Shown: positions 1-6,321, numbered from the stretch's first letter. The stretch is 6,396 bases of DNA from Ardenticatenales bacterium (GCA_013812995.1 JACCSL010000907.1:1-6396), one strand, 5' to 3'. Notes: generated from the letters alone by a model not told the origin. Made by a program: numbers and translations.

Positions 1-8
1 TCAGACAA

Positions 9-98
9 TCAATGTGGTTCTGAGCCTCCAGCGGTGCCATCTTTACTATCTGCGGTCAAAGAATAGCCAAATTTACCCCCGATTCGGTTAATTCCCAA
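9..98 (-). other. Short protein-like reading frame after the HNH stop, possible gene remnant
   Basis: In the -1/+1 shifted frame relative to the HNH gene there is an open stretch bounded by a stop at 111-113 and a TGA at 9-11. It reads ...GGKFGYSLTADSKDGTAGG then SEPH-stop. The text looks protein-like (GGKFGYSLTADSKDG is balanced in composition), but it has no ATG; a TTG at 96-98 is the only plausible start and it overlaps the HNH 3' end. It may be a C-terminal remnant of another gene or chance. I do not recognise the sequence. Confidence 0.2.
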
Positions 99-795
99 AA
101 CACATTTGTTCTATGCGGAATGTCGGATAATGTGATTTGGGAAATTTAAAATCTGACGTCGCAAATAACACTTTTTTCAATATCATACTGGTCACATTTT
201 TTCGCTTCAAAACACTTAAGTCATCAGCCAATGATATGTATCCTGACTCAAATAAGGCGTCATGAAATCGACATAAACAGATTATATTTGACAGACTTCC
301 GCGTTTTTCTGGATCATCAGCCCATCGTACTATATGGCTTGCAATAAGAAAGCCTTTATCTGATATATCACATAGAGCGCATTCGTTATTGTAATTGAGC
401 AATGTAAGACGATGCAGTCGTTCTTGACCTCGCCTTTGCCGAATAAAAACACGCTCATCGCTGACAATCACATTATCTATTGTCAGCATATCATTAACAA
501 TGGCTTGATCAAGAACATTGTCAGGCAAGTCTTCTTTTTCTACAGAGATAGGGCGATCCAACAATACATACTCCCCATGATTTACAAAGGCTAGAAAACC
601 TTCATCGCGCAATTCCTGTAGAATACGACTTAGTGTTTGCGTTGGCGTCTGTCCATAAGAATTAGTAGTTGTAAGAATTTCTTCTATTTCTTCATTGATG
701 AATATCTGACGCTTGACAATATTCGTGCCATGACGTTCGTTATAGCGATGTATGGCATTTATTACAGCTTCTCTCCAAAGCATGGACTCATCCAA
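88..795 (-). CDS. HNH endonuclease with N-terminal winged-helix-like domain, putative restriction/defence nuclease
   Basis: Predicted DNA endonuclease of 235 aa. Residues about 30-80 resemble the winged-helix domain of the Dam-replacing/DpnI C-terminal type, including an LxELRDEGFL...GEYVLLD pattern. Residues 139-190 form an HNH domain of the HNH_2 type: CALC (C139, C142), H154 in ASHIVRW, N170, C173/C175 and H178, followed by a typical ...HDALFESGYISL stretch. H154, N170 and H178 are the likely metal-binding and catalytic residues, and the Cys pairs may hold a structural zinc. The C-terminus (FPKSHYPTF...) ends where this family usually ends, so the gene looks intact. The start is uncertain. 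TTG at 795 has AAAGG only 1 nt upstream; ATG at 783 (231 aa) has the same AAAGG 13 nt upstream. An in-frame stop at 811-813 rules out a longer protein. Composition is much AT-richer than all other genes here, suggesting horizontal transfer. Family knowledge points to restriction or DNA defence; cleavage specificity is unknown and no methyltransferase is visible in the window. Confidence 0.8.
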   Translation of the reverse strand: MDESMLWREAVINAIHRYNERHGTNIVKRQIFINEEIEEILTTTNSYGQTPTQTLSRILQELRDEGFLAFVNHGEYVLLDRPISVEKEDLPDNVLDQAIVNDMLTIDNVIVSDERVFIRQRRGQERLHRLTLLNYNNECALCDISDKGFLIASHIVRWADDPEKRGSLSNIICLCRFHDALFESGYISLADDLSVLKRKNVTSMILKKVLFATSDFKFPKSHYPTFRIEQMCFGN

Positions 796-918
796 GCCTT
801 TCAGAGAAAACTATCATCAAAAAATTTACAAACAGGAAATCTCTTATGGAGTTCTTCAAAAAAGTTCTCGCTTGTTTTAGGATTCGAGACAGACTGTTGG
901 GTGATCTTGCCTTTCCAC
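796..918. other. Gap between the HNH gene and the glycosyltransferase gene, site of the composition change
   Basis: Two minus-strand genes are separated by 123 nt of AT-rich DNA that marks the change from the AT-rich left end to the GC-rich remainder. It holds A/T runs (815-825, 858-863) and a 9-base perfect palindrome ACAGACTGT at 889-897. No strong hairpin followed by a T-run was found on the minus strand, so no terminator for the glycosyltransferase gene is evident. No convincing promoter for the HNH gene was found either. Confidence 0.5.
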
Positions 919-2553
919 TCATTGTAGCCCCCAAGCCTGTAAAATGCCCTTCTCGATCACCGCTGTGATTTCCGCGCTCATGGTGAACCAGGTGAAAAAG
1001 AGCGGAACGAGCAGGAGGGAGACAGCAAGATGAGAGGGCCGAAGAGAGGCCCGCCGCTGCTCGGCCAGTGGCAGGGCAAGCACGCGCTCGCCCCAGGTCG
1101 CAATGGGAGGGAAGAGCAGCAAGACGACGAAAAGCAGCGCCCCGAGCAGCAGCAAAAGAGTGGTCAATGTGTTGGGCAGCGCCGCCCGCAGCGGGTGAGC
1201 CACGCACGCCAGCGCGAAGGCCAGGGCCAGCAGCGCCAGCCAGTGGCTTAGACTCACCGCCGCCTGAAGCTCGCCCGGCTGGGCCGTGCGCCGCGCGTGA
1301 TCGTCCCCGGCTAGCACCTGCCAGAGTAACCAGCCGTAGAAGAGCGAGTTCAGCGTGCCAAGGCTAGCATAGAAAAGCAGGTGGCTCGCGTTCGCCCACG
1401 GCGCGAAGTACGGCGAGACGAGCACCCAGGAGGTCCAGAGCAAGGCGATGGAAAGCAGGGCAAAGCGGCGCGGGCGCAGCGCATAGGCGATCAGCCACGG
1501 CAGCAGCATCGGGTAGTGGTAGGCCATGACCTTCTGCGAGGTCAGCACGAAGGCCAGCGTCACCGCCACGCCGATGACATACCAGGAACGCTGCTTCCAG
1601 AGCGCCCAGACAGAGAGTAGCGAGGCCGCGCCCACGGTCAGCAGCGCCGCGTAACGCACGGTCGGGAAGGTGGTGCGTGTCTGCTCGATGAGAAAGTCAG
1701 GGAGCGCCAGCGTCCACACCTGCCAGGATTGCACCTGGACCGGCATCTTCCGCACATCCTCGAAGACCATGTAGCGGAAATCATCGCTGTACAGCGCAAA
1801 GGGCAGCGAGACGGCCCCGAAAATCAGCGCGAAGAGGCCCGCGAACATCGCAATGTCCAGCCAGCGCCGCTCCCAGAGCAGAAAAAGCCCAAAGGGAATC
1901 GCGTAGATCACCGCCGACTGCTTCAGCGTGATGGCAAGGGCGAGCAGGAGCATCGGCCACCAGGCGCGCTCCAGGCGATGCTCCTGCACCCACGCATAAG
2001 CCACGAGCGTGGGCCAGAGCCAGATAGATTCCTGGTGCGCCTGGACGGCTGTCTGGTAGAAGAGAATCGGGTTGAGGAGCCAGAGTGCCGCGCCCAGCCG
2101 GGCAATCCATTGCTCGCCCGTGGCCTGGCGTAGGATACGATGGAGCAACGCGGCGATGGCAAGATCAGCGACAAAGACGGGGAGGCGCACGGCGATCAGC
2201 TGCGACCAGACGGTGACGGAACTGCCCGAAATCATATCTGCCAGCCAGACAAAGGGAGCCAGCAACAGGGCGTAGAGGGGCGGGTAGGGATAGGGCCAGG
2301 GCCAGGCGGCGCGGCTCTTCTCGTAGAGGTCGAAGGGGGAGCCGCCATCCCAGAGGGTGCGCGCCGCGTGGAGGAAAATTTCCACGTCCCAGTTGGCGCT
2401 CCAGTAGCGGTCCAGCGAAAAGAGCATGGCGAGGGAGAGCGCGACATAGAAAAGGCCGAGCCGCAGCAAAAAGGGGCGGTCGGCCAGGGAATCAGTGGAT
2501 GCTTCAGTTGTGGTGGGGGCAGAACCCACCCCCAGAACCGTCTCGCGCGCCAT
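919..2553 (-). CDS. Polytopic membrane glycosyltransferase of the GT-C type (Gpi18/GT87-like mannosyltransferase)
   Basis: Integral membrane protein of 544 aa with roughly a dozen hydrophobic segments, the first at about residues 29-47. It matches the GT-C pattern: an acidic motif just after the first membrane segment (NWDVEIF, D56 and E58, the place of the catalytic acid in this superfamily), a YPYPPLYALLLAPF segment at 88-101, RLPVFVADLAIAALL at 123-137, NPILFY...QAHQESIWLWP at 161-181, and ALAITLKQSAVIYAIP at 205-220. In bacterial relatives these enzymes transfer a sugar from a polyprenyl-phosphate donor to a glycolipid, glycan or protein on the outer face of the membrane; donor and acceptor here are unknown. 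ATG 2553 was chosen; TTG at 2556 would add one residue and sits at better spacing from a weak AGG. No strong ribosome binding site is seen for either. It stands alone, with no other glycan genes in the window. Confidence 0.8.
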   Translation of the reverse strand: MARETVLGVGSAPTTTEASTDSLADRPFLLRLGLFYVALSLAMLFSLDRYWSANWDVEIFLHAARTLWDGGSPFDLYEKSRAAWPWPYPYPPLYALLLAPFVWLADMISGSSVTVWSQLIAVRLPVFVADLAIAALLHRILRQATGEQWIARLGAALWLLNPILFYQTAVQAHQESIWLWPTLVAYAWVQEHRLERAWWPMLLLALAITLKQSAVIYAIPFGLFLLWERRWLDIAMFAGLFALIFGAVSLPFALYSDDFRYMVFEDVRKMPVQVQSWQVWTLALPDFLIEQTRTTFPTVRYAALLTVGAASLLSVWALWKQRSWYVIGVAVTLAFVLTSQKVMAYHYPMLLPWLIAYALRPRRFALLSIALLWTSWVLVSPYFAPWANASHLLFYASLGTLNSLFYGWLLWQVLAGDDHARRTAQPGELQAAVSLSHWLALLALAFALACVAHPLRAALPNTLTTLLLLLGALLFVVLLLFPPIATWGERVLALPLAEQRRASLRPSHLAVSLLLVPLFFTWFTMSAEITAVIEKGILQAWGLQ

Positions 2554-2579
2554 CAAGAAAATTGCCTGTTTAACAAAAT

Positions 2580-2602
2580 GCCAATCCCGAACGAGGATTG
2601 GC
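2580..2602 (-). promoter_or_regulatory. Perfect hairpin in the leader of the glycosyltransferase mRNA
   Basis: GCCAATCC (2580-2587) and GGATTGGC (2595-2602) form a perfect 8-bp stem around a 7-nt loop. With the predicted minus-strand start near 2609, this hairpin would sit at the very 5' end of the transcript. On that strand it is followed by ATTTTGTTA, which is too weak a T-run to call a terminator with confidence. It could protect the mRNA 5' end, attenuate transcription, or act as a DNA site between the two divergent genes. Confidence 0.4.
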
Positions 2603-2615
2603 TAACAAGCGCGGC

Positions 2616-2645
2616 ATTATATCAGTTTTGGTGCTGAAAGGGTAA
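2616..2645 (-). promoter_or_regulatory. Extended -10 promoter for the glycosyltransferase gene
   Basis: On the minus strand there is a perfect TATAAT (2621-2616) directly preceded by TGA (2624-2622), giving the extended -10 form TGnTATAAT. A weak -35, TTACCC (2645-2640), lies 18 nt upstream. Transcription would begin near 2609, giving a leader of about 55 nt before the ATG at 2553. Confidence 0.5.
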
Positions 2646-2658
2646 TTGAAAGGAAAAG

Positions 2659-2913
2659 ATGACAGGCGAACCATCAGGAAACGAGGCAGTTAACGGCTGG
2701 CTGGCCCAAGCGATTCGTTATTTCCGCGAGCGCGGCTTCTTCGCTGCGCAGTCATCGCTCAACGATGCGGAGACCGCGCGGCCGGTTCGGGCCTGGTATG
2801 AGGAGGAGGAGTGGAAGGCATTCATCCATCCGACCCCCCAGAAGGCCGACATGATCCTGCTATCCCTTGATCAGACACGGGTCTGGTGGGAAGATCGCGA
2901 GGAGCCGCGTTGA
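2659..2913 (+). CDS. Small soluble protein of unknown function
   Basis: An 84-aa protein that I do not recognise. It has no signal peptide or membrane segment and no Cys, and it is rich in Trp (5, including WW at 76-77) and in charged residues, with an EEEEW cluster at 48-52. The N-terminal part (NGWLAQAIRYFRERGFF, 12-28) looks like an amphipathic helix; the middle (KADMILLSLDQTRVWW) looks like a beta strand or two. Codon use, with GC-rich third positions, matches its neighbours and supports real coding. AAAGGA at 2649-2654 lies 4 nt before the ATG. It is divergent from the glycosyltransferase gene and lies 105 nt upstream of the transporter operon, from which a weak terminator may separate it. 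Confidence 0.65.
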   Translation: MTGEPSGNEAVNGWLAQAIRYFRERGFFAAQSSLNDAETARPVRAWYEEEEWKAFIHPTPQKADMILLSLDQTRVWWEDREEPR

Positions 2914-2930
2914 GTCGGTCCCTTTTCTCT
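2901..2930 (+). terminator. Weak candidate terminator spanning the stop of the 84-aa gene
   Basis: GGA-g-CCG (2901-2907) can pair with CGGTCC (2916-2921), a 6-bp stem with one bulged G and an 8-nt loop, followed by CTTTTCTCTT (2922-2931). The stem overlaps the end of the coding sequence and the stop codon. It is a plausible but imperfect intrinsic terminator. Confidence 0.3.
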
Positions 2931-2951
2931 TCCGCCACGACTCGTTATACT
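2923..2951 (+). promoter_or_regulatory. Candidate promoter for the amino acid transporter operon
   Basis: TATACT (2946-2951), five of six matches to the -10 consensus, lies 17 nt after TTTTCT (2923-2928), a poor -35 matching 3 of 6. The predicted start near 2958 gives a leader of about 60 nt before the ATG at 3019. Confidence 0.4.
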
Positions 2952-3018
2952 ATGCCCGGTGGCCTGCCGCACTCGGTGGGCGCATCCGTCGCGAATCTCG
3001 ACTGAGGAGGAGAGAGTC

Positions 3019-3888
3019 ATGAAAAAAGTAGGGTTGTATCTGTTATTGGTAATGACGCTATTGCTCGCGGCCTGTAACACGGCCGCCACGCCCACCCCCG
3101 CTGTTACTGGCGGCGAGGGCGTCGAGGTAACCGCTGAAACCGGCGGCGAAACTGCTGGAAATCTGCCGGACCTGGAGGGGCGTACCATCTCCATCGCCGT
3201 GGAGAATGCCTACCTGCCCTTCAACTACATTGATCCCCAGAGCGGAGAGCCCTCCGGCTGGGACTACGATGCCTGGCGCGAGGTGTGCCGCCTGCTAAAC
3301 TGCGTGCCTGAGTTCAAGGAAGCGGCCTGGGAAGGAATGATTCAGGCGGTCGCGGACGGGCAGTTCGATGCCGCCGCTGATGGAATCACCATCAGGGAGG
3401 AGCGCGCGGAAATCGTGGACTTCTCGAATGGGTATATGAGTGTGAATCAGCGGCTTCTGACCCGCAAGGGCGAGACACGCTTCGCCAGCATTGAGGAATT
3501 CGTCGCCGACGAGGATCTCATTATTGGAACGCAGACTGGAACCACGAACTACGAGACCGCCACCGAGCTGTTGGATGACCAGCGCATCCAGGCGTTCGAG
3601 CAGTTCCCCTTCGCCGTTCAGGCGCTGCTGGCGGGCGACGTGGATGCAGTCATCATTGACGAGACCGCTGGCCAGGGCTACCAGGGCGTCAGCGAGGATC
3701 AGCTCGAGATGGTGGGCGACCCCATCGTCAGCGATCAGTTGGGCTTTATCTTCCCCAAGGGGAGCGATCTGGTTGAGCCGATCAACGCCGCGCTGGCGGA
3801 GATGGAGAGCAACGGCAAGCTGGCCGAGCTCGCCGACAGTTACTTCACAGACAAGTTCACCCTCACCTACGACGACCTGCCCGAGTAA
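3019..3888 (+). CDS. Amino acid ABC transporter substrate-binding lipoprotein (family 3)
   Basis: Extracytoplasmic receptor of 289 aa that would deliver a polar amino acid to the permease encoded next. Residues 1-19 are a lipoprotein signal: MKK, a hydrophobic core and the lipobox LAAC with Cys19 as the lipidation site. A Thr/Pro/Gly-rich linker (about 20-48) tethers the protein to the membrane. Residues about 55-280 form the SBP_bac_3 fold. R126 in TIREER and the TGTTN loop (173-177) are expected to hold the ligand carboxylate, and D214 in VIIDE the ammonium group, so an alpha-amino acid ligand is likely; which one cannot be read off. C90 and C95 could form a disulphide. ATG 3019 was chosen over an upstream ATG at 2959 because GAGGAGGAG (3004-3012) lies 6 nt before it and the signal peptide begins there; the 20 extra residues would spoil the leader. 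Confidence 0.93.
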   Translation: MKKVGLYLLLVMTLLLAACNTAATPTPAVTGGEGVEVTAETGGETAGNLPDLEGRTISIAVENAYLPFNYIDPQSGEPSGWDYDAWREVCRLLNCVPEFKEAAWEGMIQAVADGQFDAAADGITIREERAEIVDFSNGYMSVNQRLLTRKGETRFASIEEFVADEDLIIGTQTGTTNYETATELLDDQRIQAFEQFPFAVQALLAGDVDAVIIDETAGQGYQGVSEDQLEMVGDPIVSDQLGFIFPKGSDLVEPINAALAEMESNGKLAELADSYFTDKFTLTYDDLPE

Positions 3889-3920
3889 CAAGGGTCCGAC
3901 AATAGCGTGAGAGCAAGAAG

Positions 3921-3950
3921 GAATGCGCCGGGCGGCTGCCTGGCGCATTC
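3921..3950 (+). terminator. Strong hairpin between binding-protein and permease genes, possible partial terminator
   Basis: Positions 3921-3933 pair with 3938-3950 to give a 13-bp stem (one G-T pair) with a GGCT loop, lying 32 nt after the binding-protein stop. Only TCTTTC follows, so termination would be incomplete. This arrangement fits the usual need for far more binding protein than membrane components: the hairpin could stop part of the transcripts or protect the 3' end of a processed upstream mRNA. Confidence 0.6.
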
Positions 3951-3986
3951 TCTTTCAAAACGGGCGCACGACAATCAGGAGGGGAA

Positions 3987-4781
3987 ATGGCGGTACGACC
4001 AGAGCAAGAGCAAAGCGTCATGGATATCTGGATCGAGGGAAGGCAGTGGGAGCGCTTTCCCTGGTGGTTCGTGGGTATCCTGGGCGCAATCCTGTTTATG
4101 ATCTTTAAAATCGTCTCCGACCCGCAGTATACGCGGGCCTATAATGCCATCCTCCCCGGCCTGCGCCTCACCCTCTACATTACGGTTGTTGCCTTTTTGG
4201 CCGCTGTGGCGATAGGGCTCATCGCCGGGCTGGGGCGCATCTCCCAGAATTTCGTTCTGCGCAATCTGGCGACGCTCTACATCGAGTTTGTGCGCGGGGT
4301 GCCCACGCTGGTGCTGATCTCCACCGTTGCCTTCGTCATTGTCCCCGGCGTCGCCAATCTGCTCGGCATCCAGACCCCGCGCGACCAGACGCCGCGTGCC
4401 ATCGCGGCCCTGGCGGTGATCTACGGTGCTTTCCTCGCGGAGGTCTTTCGGGCAGGCATCGAGTCGATTCCTCCCGGTCAGATGGAGGCAGCGCGCTCCC
4501 TGGGAATGACCCACTTTCAGGCGATGATCTACATCATTCTCCCCCAGGCGATCCGCAATATGCTCCCGGCACTGGGCAATGATCTCATCGCCATGCTCAA
4601 GGATTCATCCCTGGTATCGGTGTTGGCCGTCCGCGAGATCACACAGGAGGCACGTCTCTACTCAGGAAGCACCTTCCGCTTCAGTGAAACCTATCTGATT
4701 CTCACCCTGCTCTATCTCATTATGACAATTATTTTATCGCTGTTGCTCCAGTGGTATCAAAGGAGGCTCAGAAATGAGTAA
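3987..4781 (+). CDS. Polar amino acid ABC transporter permease (HisM/GlnP type)
   Basis: Membrane channel subunit of 264 aa with about five predicted membrane segments (about 26-43, 60-82, 98-122, 138-156 and 236-256). The N-terminal region after the first segment ([15 protein letters not shown], then [15 protein letters not shown]) is the signature of the His/Glu/Gln/Arg permease family. The EAA loop that contacts the ATPase is at 167-190: EAARSLGM...ILPQAIR, with the conserved Gly173. [14 protein letters not shown] (205-218) is also characteristic. As only one permease gene is present, a homodimer is likely. ATG 3987 has AGGAGG at 3977-3982; the internal ATG at 4020 has no ribosome binding site. 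The stop overlaps the ATPase gene by 8 nt. Confidence 0.93.
   Translation: MAVRPEQEQSVMDIWIEGRQWERFPWWFVGILGAILFMIFKIVSDPQYTRAYNAILPGLRLTLYITVVAFLAAVAIGLIAGLGRISQNFVLRNLATLYIEFVRGVPTLVLISTVAFVIVPGVANLLGIQTPRDQTPRAIAALAVIYGAFLAEVFRAGIESIPPGQMEAARSLGMTHFQAMIYIILPQAIRNMLPALGNDLIAMLKDSSLVSVLAVREITQEARLYSGSTFRFSETYLILTLLYLIMTIILSLLLQWYQRRLRNE
4761..4773 (+). promoter_or_regulatory. Consensus ribosome binding site of the ATPase gene, inside the permease gene
   Basis: A perfect AGGAGG (4761-4766) lies 7 nt before the ATPase ATG at 4774 and falls within the last permease codons. Together with the 8-nt overlap this fixes the ATPase start and suggests translational coupling of the two genes. Confidence 0.8.
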
Positions 4782-5538
4782 TCCGATAGAGATTGCGCCG
4801 GATGAAATTATTGTCGTAGATGAGCTTCGCAAATTTTTTGGCGCGGTCGAGGCCGTCAAGGGAGTCAACCTGCGCGTGAAGCGGGGCGAGGTGGTGGTTG
4901 TCATCGGTCCCAGTGGCTCCGGCAAGAGTACGGTATTGCGCTGCATTAACCACCTGGAGGTGCCCACGTCCGGCGCGGTGTACCTTGATGGGATTCACCT
5001 GGAGGATCGGCGGACGAACATAAACCAGGTGCGGACCGAGGTGGGCATGGTCTTCCAGCAGTTCAACCTCTTCCAGCACCTCACGGTTCTGGACAATGTC
5101 ATCGTTGCCCAGCGGCTGGTGCGCAAGCGGAGCAACGAAGAGGCGCGGCGCATCGCGATGGAGCAGCTGACACGCGTTGGCATCCCCGAGAAGGCCAATG
5201 TGCTACCCCGGCAGCTCTCCGGTGGGCAGCAGCAGCGTGTTGCCATCGCCCGCGCCCTCGCCATGACGCCTAAAGTGATGCTCTTCGATGAGCCCACCAG
5301 CGCCCTCGACCCCGAGATGATCAAGGAGGTGCTCGATGTCATGCTGGAGCTGGCTCAGGATGGCATGACAATGGTCGTCGTGACTCACGAGATGGGCTTC
5401 GCTCGCGCGGCTGCCTCGCGGCTGGTCTTCATGGATCAGGGGCGCATCGTCGAGAGCGGCGACCCCGAGGAGATGTACCACAAGCCGCAGCACCAGCGCA
5501 CGCGCGACTTCTTCAACAAGATTCTGACGCACGGATGA
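4774..5538 (+). CDS. glnQ: Polar amino acid ABC transporter ATP-binding protein (GlnQ/HisP type)
   Basis: Cytoplasmic ATPase subunit of 254 aa that powers import. All motifs are intact: Walker [10 protein letters not shown] (45-53), Q-loop at VFQQFNLF (93-100), ABC signature LSGGQQQR (148-155), Walker B VMLFDEP (168-174) with catalytic Glu173, D-loop SALD (176-179) and H-loop His205 in VVTHEMGFA. The [16 protein letters not shown] segment and the ending [11 protein letters not shown] are typical of the polar amino acid subfamily; the symbol glnQ is a family-level label and does not prove glutamine as substrate. The N-terminus is about 10 residues longer than many relatives but is fixed by the strong ribosome binding site. 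It is the last gene of the operon, with a terminator 11 nt beyond the stop. Confidence 0.94.
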   Translation: MSNPIEIAPDEIIVVDELRKFFGAVEAVKGVNLRVKRGEVVVVIGPSGSGKSTVLRCINHLEVPTSGAVYLDGIHLEDRRTNINQVRTEVGMVFQQFNLFQHLTVLDNVIVAQRLVRKRSNEEARRIAMEQLTRVGIPEKANVLPRQLSGGQQQRVAIARALAMTPKVMLFDEPTSALDPEMIKEVLDVMLELAQDGMTMVVVTHEMGFARAAASRLVFMDQGRIVESGDPEEMYHKPQHQRTRDFFNKILTHG

Positions 5539-5543
5539 GCCGC

Positions 5544-5580
5544 AAAAAAAAGCTCGCCCCGGTTCCGGGGCGAGCTTCTG
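5544..5580. terminator. Bidirectional intrinsic terminator between converging genes
   Basis: A perfect 11-bp GC-rich stem (5550-5560 with 5567-5577, loop GGTTCC) is preceded by eight A residues (5544-5551). On the minus strand this is a textbook terminator for the FKBP gene, with a run of eight T after the stem. On the plus strand it is followed by CTGCTTTATTTAC, weaker but adequate to end the transporter operon. Only 48 nt separate the two converging stop codons. Confidence 0.88.
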
Positions 5581-5586
5581 CTTTAT

Positions 5587-6150
5587 TTACTTTACCTCAT
5601 CGTCTTCTTCCTCGTCCAACTCCTCGTCGTCATCTTCCCAGTCTTCGTCGTCCTCATCCTCGTCCCACTCATCGGCATACTGGTCATGGGCATGACCATG
5701 TTCCAACTCTTCGGGGGTGGCATCACGAACCTCGACGACCTGTACATCGAAGGTCACGGTTTCGCCCGCTAGAGGGTGGTTATAATCAACGAAGAGCATC
5801 TCTTCCTCGATACGCTCAATGATCCCCGGCGTCTCGTTGCCCTCCTCATCAATCAGCCAGATTTCGTCCCCCTCAGCGAGCTCGGTCTCGTCGGGGAAAG
5901 CGTCCCGAGGGATCGCATCCACCATCTCGTCGTCGTACTCGCCATAGGCATCGGTCGGCTGTAGGGTAACGGTGAACGTGTCCCCTGCATTGTGTCCCTC
6001 CAGGGCACGCTCCAGGCCGGGGGGAATGTTCCCAGCCCCATGCAGGTAGGGCAGCGGGGGCTCCCCCTCGGTGGAATCTTCGACCGTTCCATCCGACAGG
6101 CGGAGGGTGTAGTGGATCTCCACCACCTTGTCTTTCTCAACTTTTGTCAT
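5587..6150 (-). CDS. slyD: SlyD-like FKBP-type peptidyl-prolyl cis-trans isomerase with acidic C-terminal tail
   Basis: Folding helper of 187 aa, probably cytoplasmic (no signal peptide), that isomerises X-Pro bonds. Residues 1-70 hold the first half of the FKBP domain (VVEIHYTLRLSDGTVEDST, then PLPYLHGAGNIPPGLERALEGHNAGD at 33-57). Residues about 72-120 are the inserted chaperone (IF) domain of SlyD proteins. The FKBP fold closes with VDYNHPLAGETVTFDVQVVEV (121-141). A short His cluster, EELEHGHAHD (147-156), matches the start of the metal-binding tail of SlyD. The remainder differs: residues 160-185 contain 23 Asp/Glu out of 26, with only two Trp and one Leu. ATG 6150 was chosen because GGAGG lies at 6161-6157, 6 nt upstream; a TTG at 6183 would add 11 residues without support. 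The spacer between ribosome binding site and ATG contains the palindrome GGCGCGCC. Confidence 0.93.
   Translation of the reverse strand: MTKVEKDKVVEIHYTLRLSDGTVEDSTEGEPPLPYLHGAGNIPPGLERALEGHNAGDTFTVTLQPTDAYGEYDDEMVDAIPRDAFPDETELAEGDEIWLIDEEGNETPGIIERIEEEMLFVDYNHPLAGETVTFDVQVVEVRDATPEELEHGHAHDQYADEWDEDEDDEDWEDDDEELDEEEDDEVK
5596..5673 (-). repeat. Low-complexity GAN-codon tract encoding the acidic tail
   Basis: These 26 codons of the FKBP gene are almost all GAN (GAC, GAT, GAG, GAA), giving a long imperfect triplet repeat. Such tracts can change length by in-frame slippage, so tail length may vary between strains. Confidence 0.7.
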
Positions 6151-6248
6151 GGCGCGCCTCCATAATCGGTAAACTTCGCCCAATGCGGCTCATTGAGCGT
6201 CGGCCTAACTCTAGCATGGAGCGTACCGCGAGAGAATTACGGAACGCT

Positions 6249-6277
6249 TTGCCAATCCTTTCTCTCAGTGGTAAGGT
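6249..6277 (+). promoter_or_regulatory. Candidate promoter for the fumarase gene
   Basis: TTGCCA (6249-6254) matches the -35 consensus in five of six positions and is 17 nt from TAAGGT (6272-6277), a weak -10 with three of six matches. The predicted start lies near 6284, giving a leader of about 65 nt that contains the hairpin at 6300-6319. Confidence 0.3.
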
Positions 6278-6299
6278 AGGTCTTTGCGCCATACCGAAC

Positions 6300-6321
6300 A
6301 AAGGACCCTATGGCCCTTTTT
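6300..6321 (+). terminator. Terminator-like hairpin in the fumarase leader
   Basis: AAAGGACC (6300-6307) pairs with GGCCCTTT (6312-6319) with one A-C mismatch and a CTAT loop, followed by two more T (five T in a row in total, 6317-6321). Its position 28 nt before the fumarase ATG would suit an attenuator or a weak upstream terminator. The stem is modest, so this is tentative. Confidence 0.3.

Noticed and set aside
788..1207. Minus-strand open frame of 139 codons bridging the glycosyltransferase end and the HNH start
   Set aside because: Mostly an out-of-frame reading of the glycosyltransferase gene (Ala/Arg/Ser-rich), ending in the AT-rich gap; no ribosome binding site or domain supports it.
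1030..2637. Many long open frames on both strands opposite and beside the glycosyltransferase gene
   Set aside because: They are frame shadows of one GC-rich gene; their peptides are Arg/Pro/Gly/Gln-rich with no recognisable domain, while the minus-strand 919-2553 frame has a coherent membrane-protein pattern.
2959..3018. Upstream ATG extending the binding protein by 20 residues
   Set aside because: It would place a charged segment before the lipoprotein signal and lacks a ribosome binding site, whereas ATG 3019 has a strong one.
3295..3948. Long minus-strand open frame opposite the binding-protein gene
   Set aside because: Antisense shadow of a well-supported gene; no recognisable family and no start signals.
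6188..6198. Eleven-base palindrome as a regulator binding site
   Set aside because: Too short to tell from chance in a single sequence and no second copy was noticed, so it is not listed as an operator.
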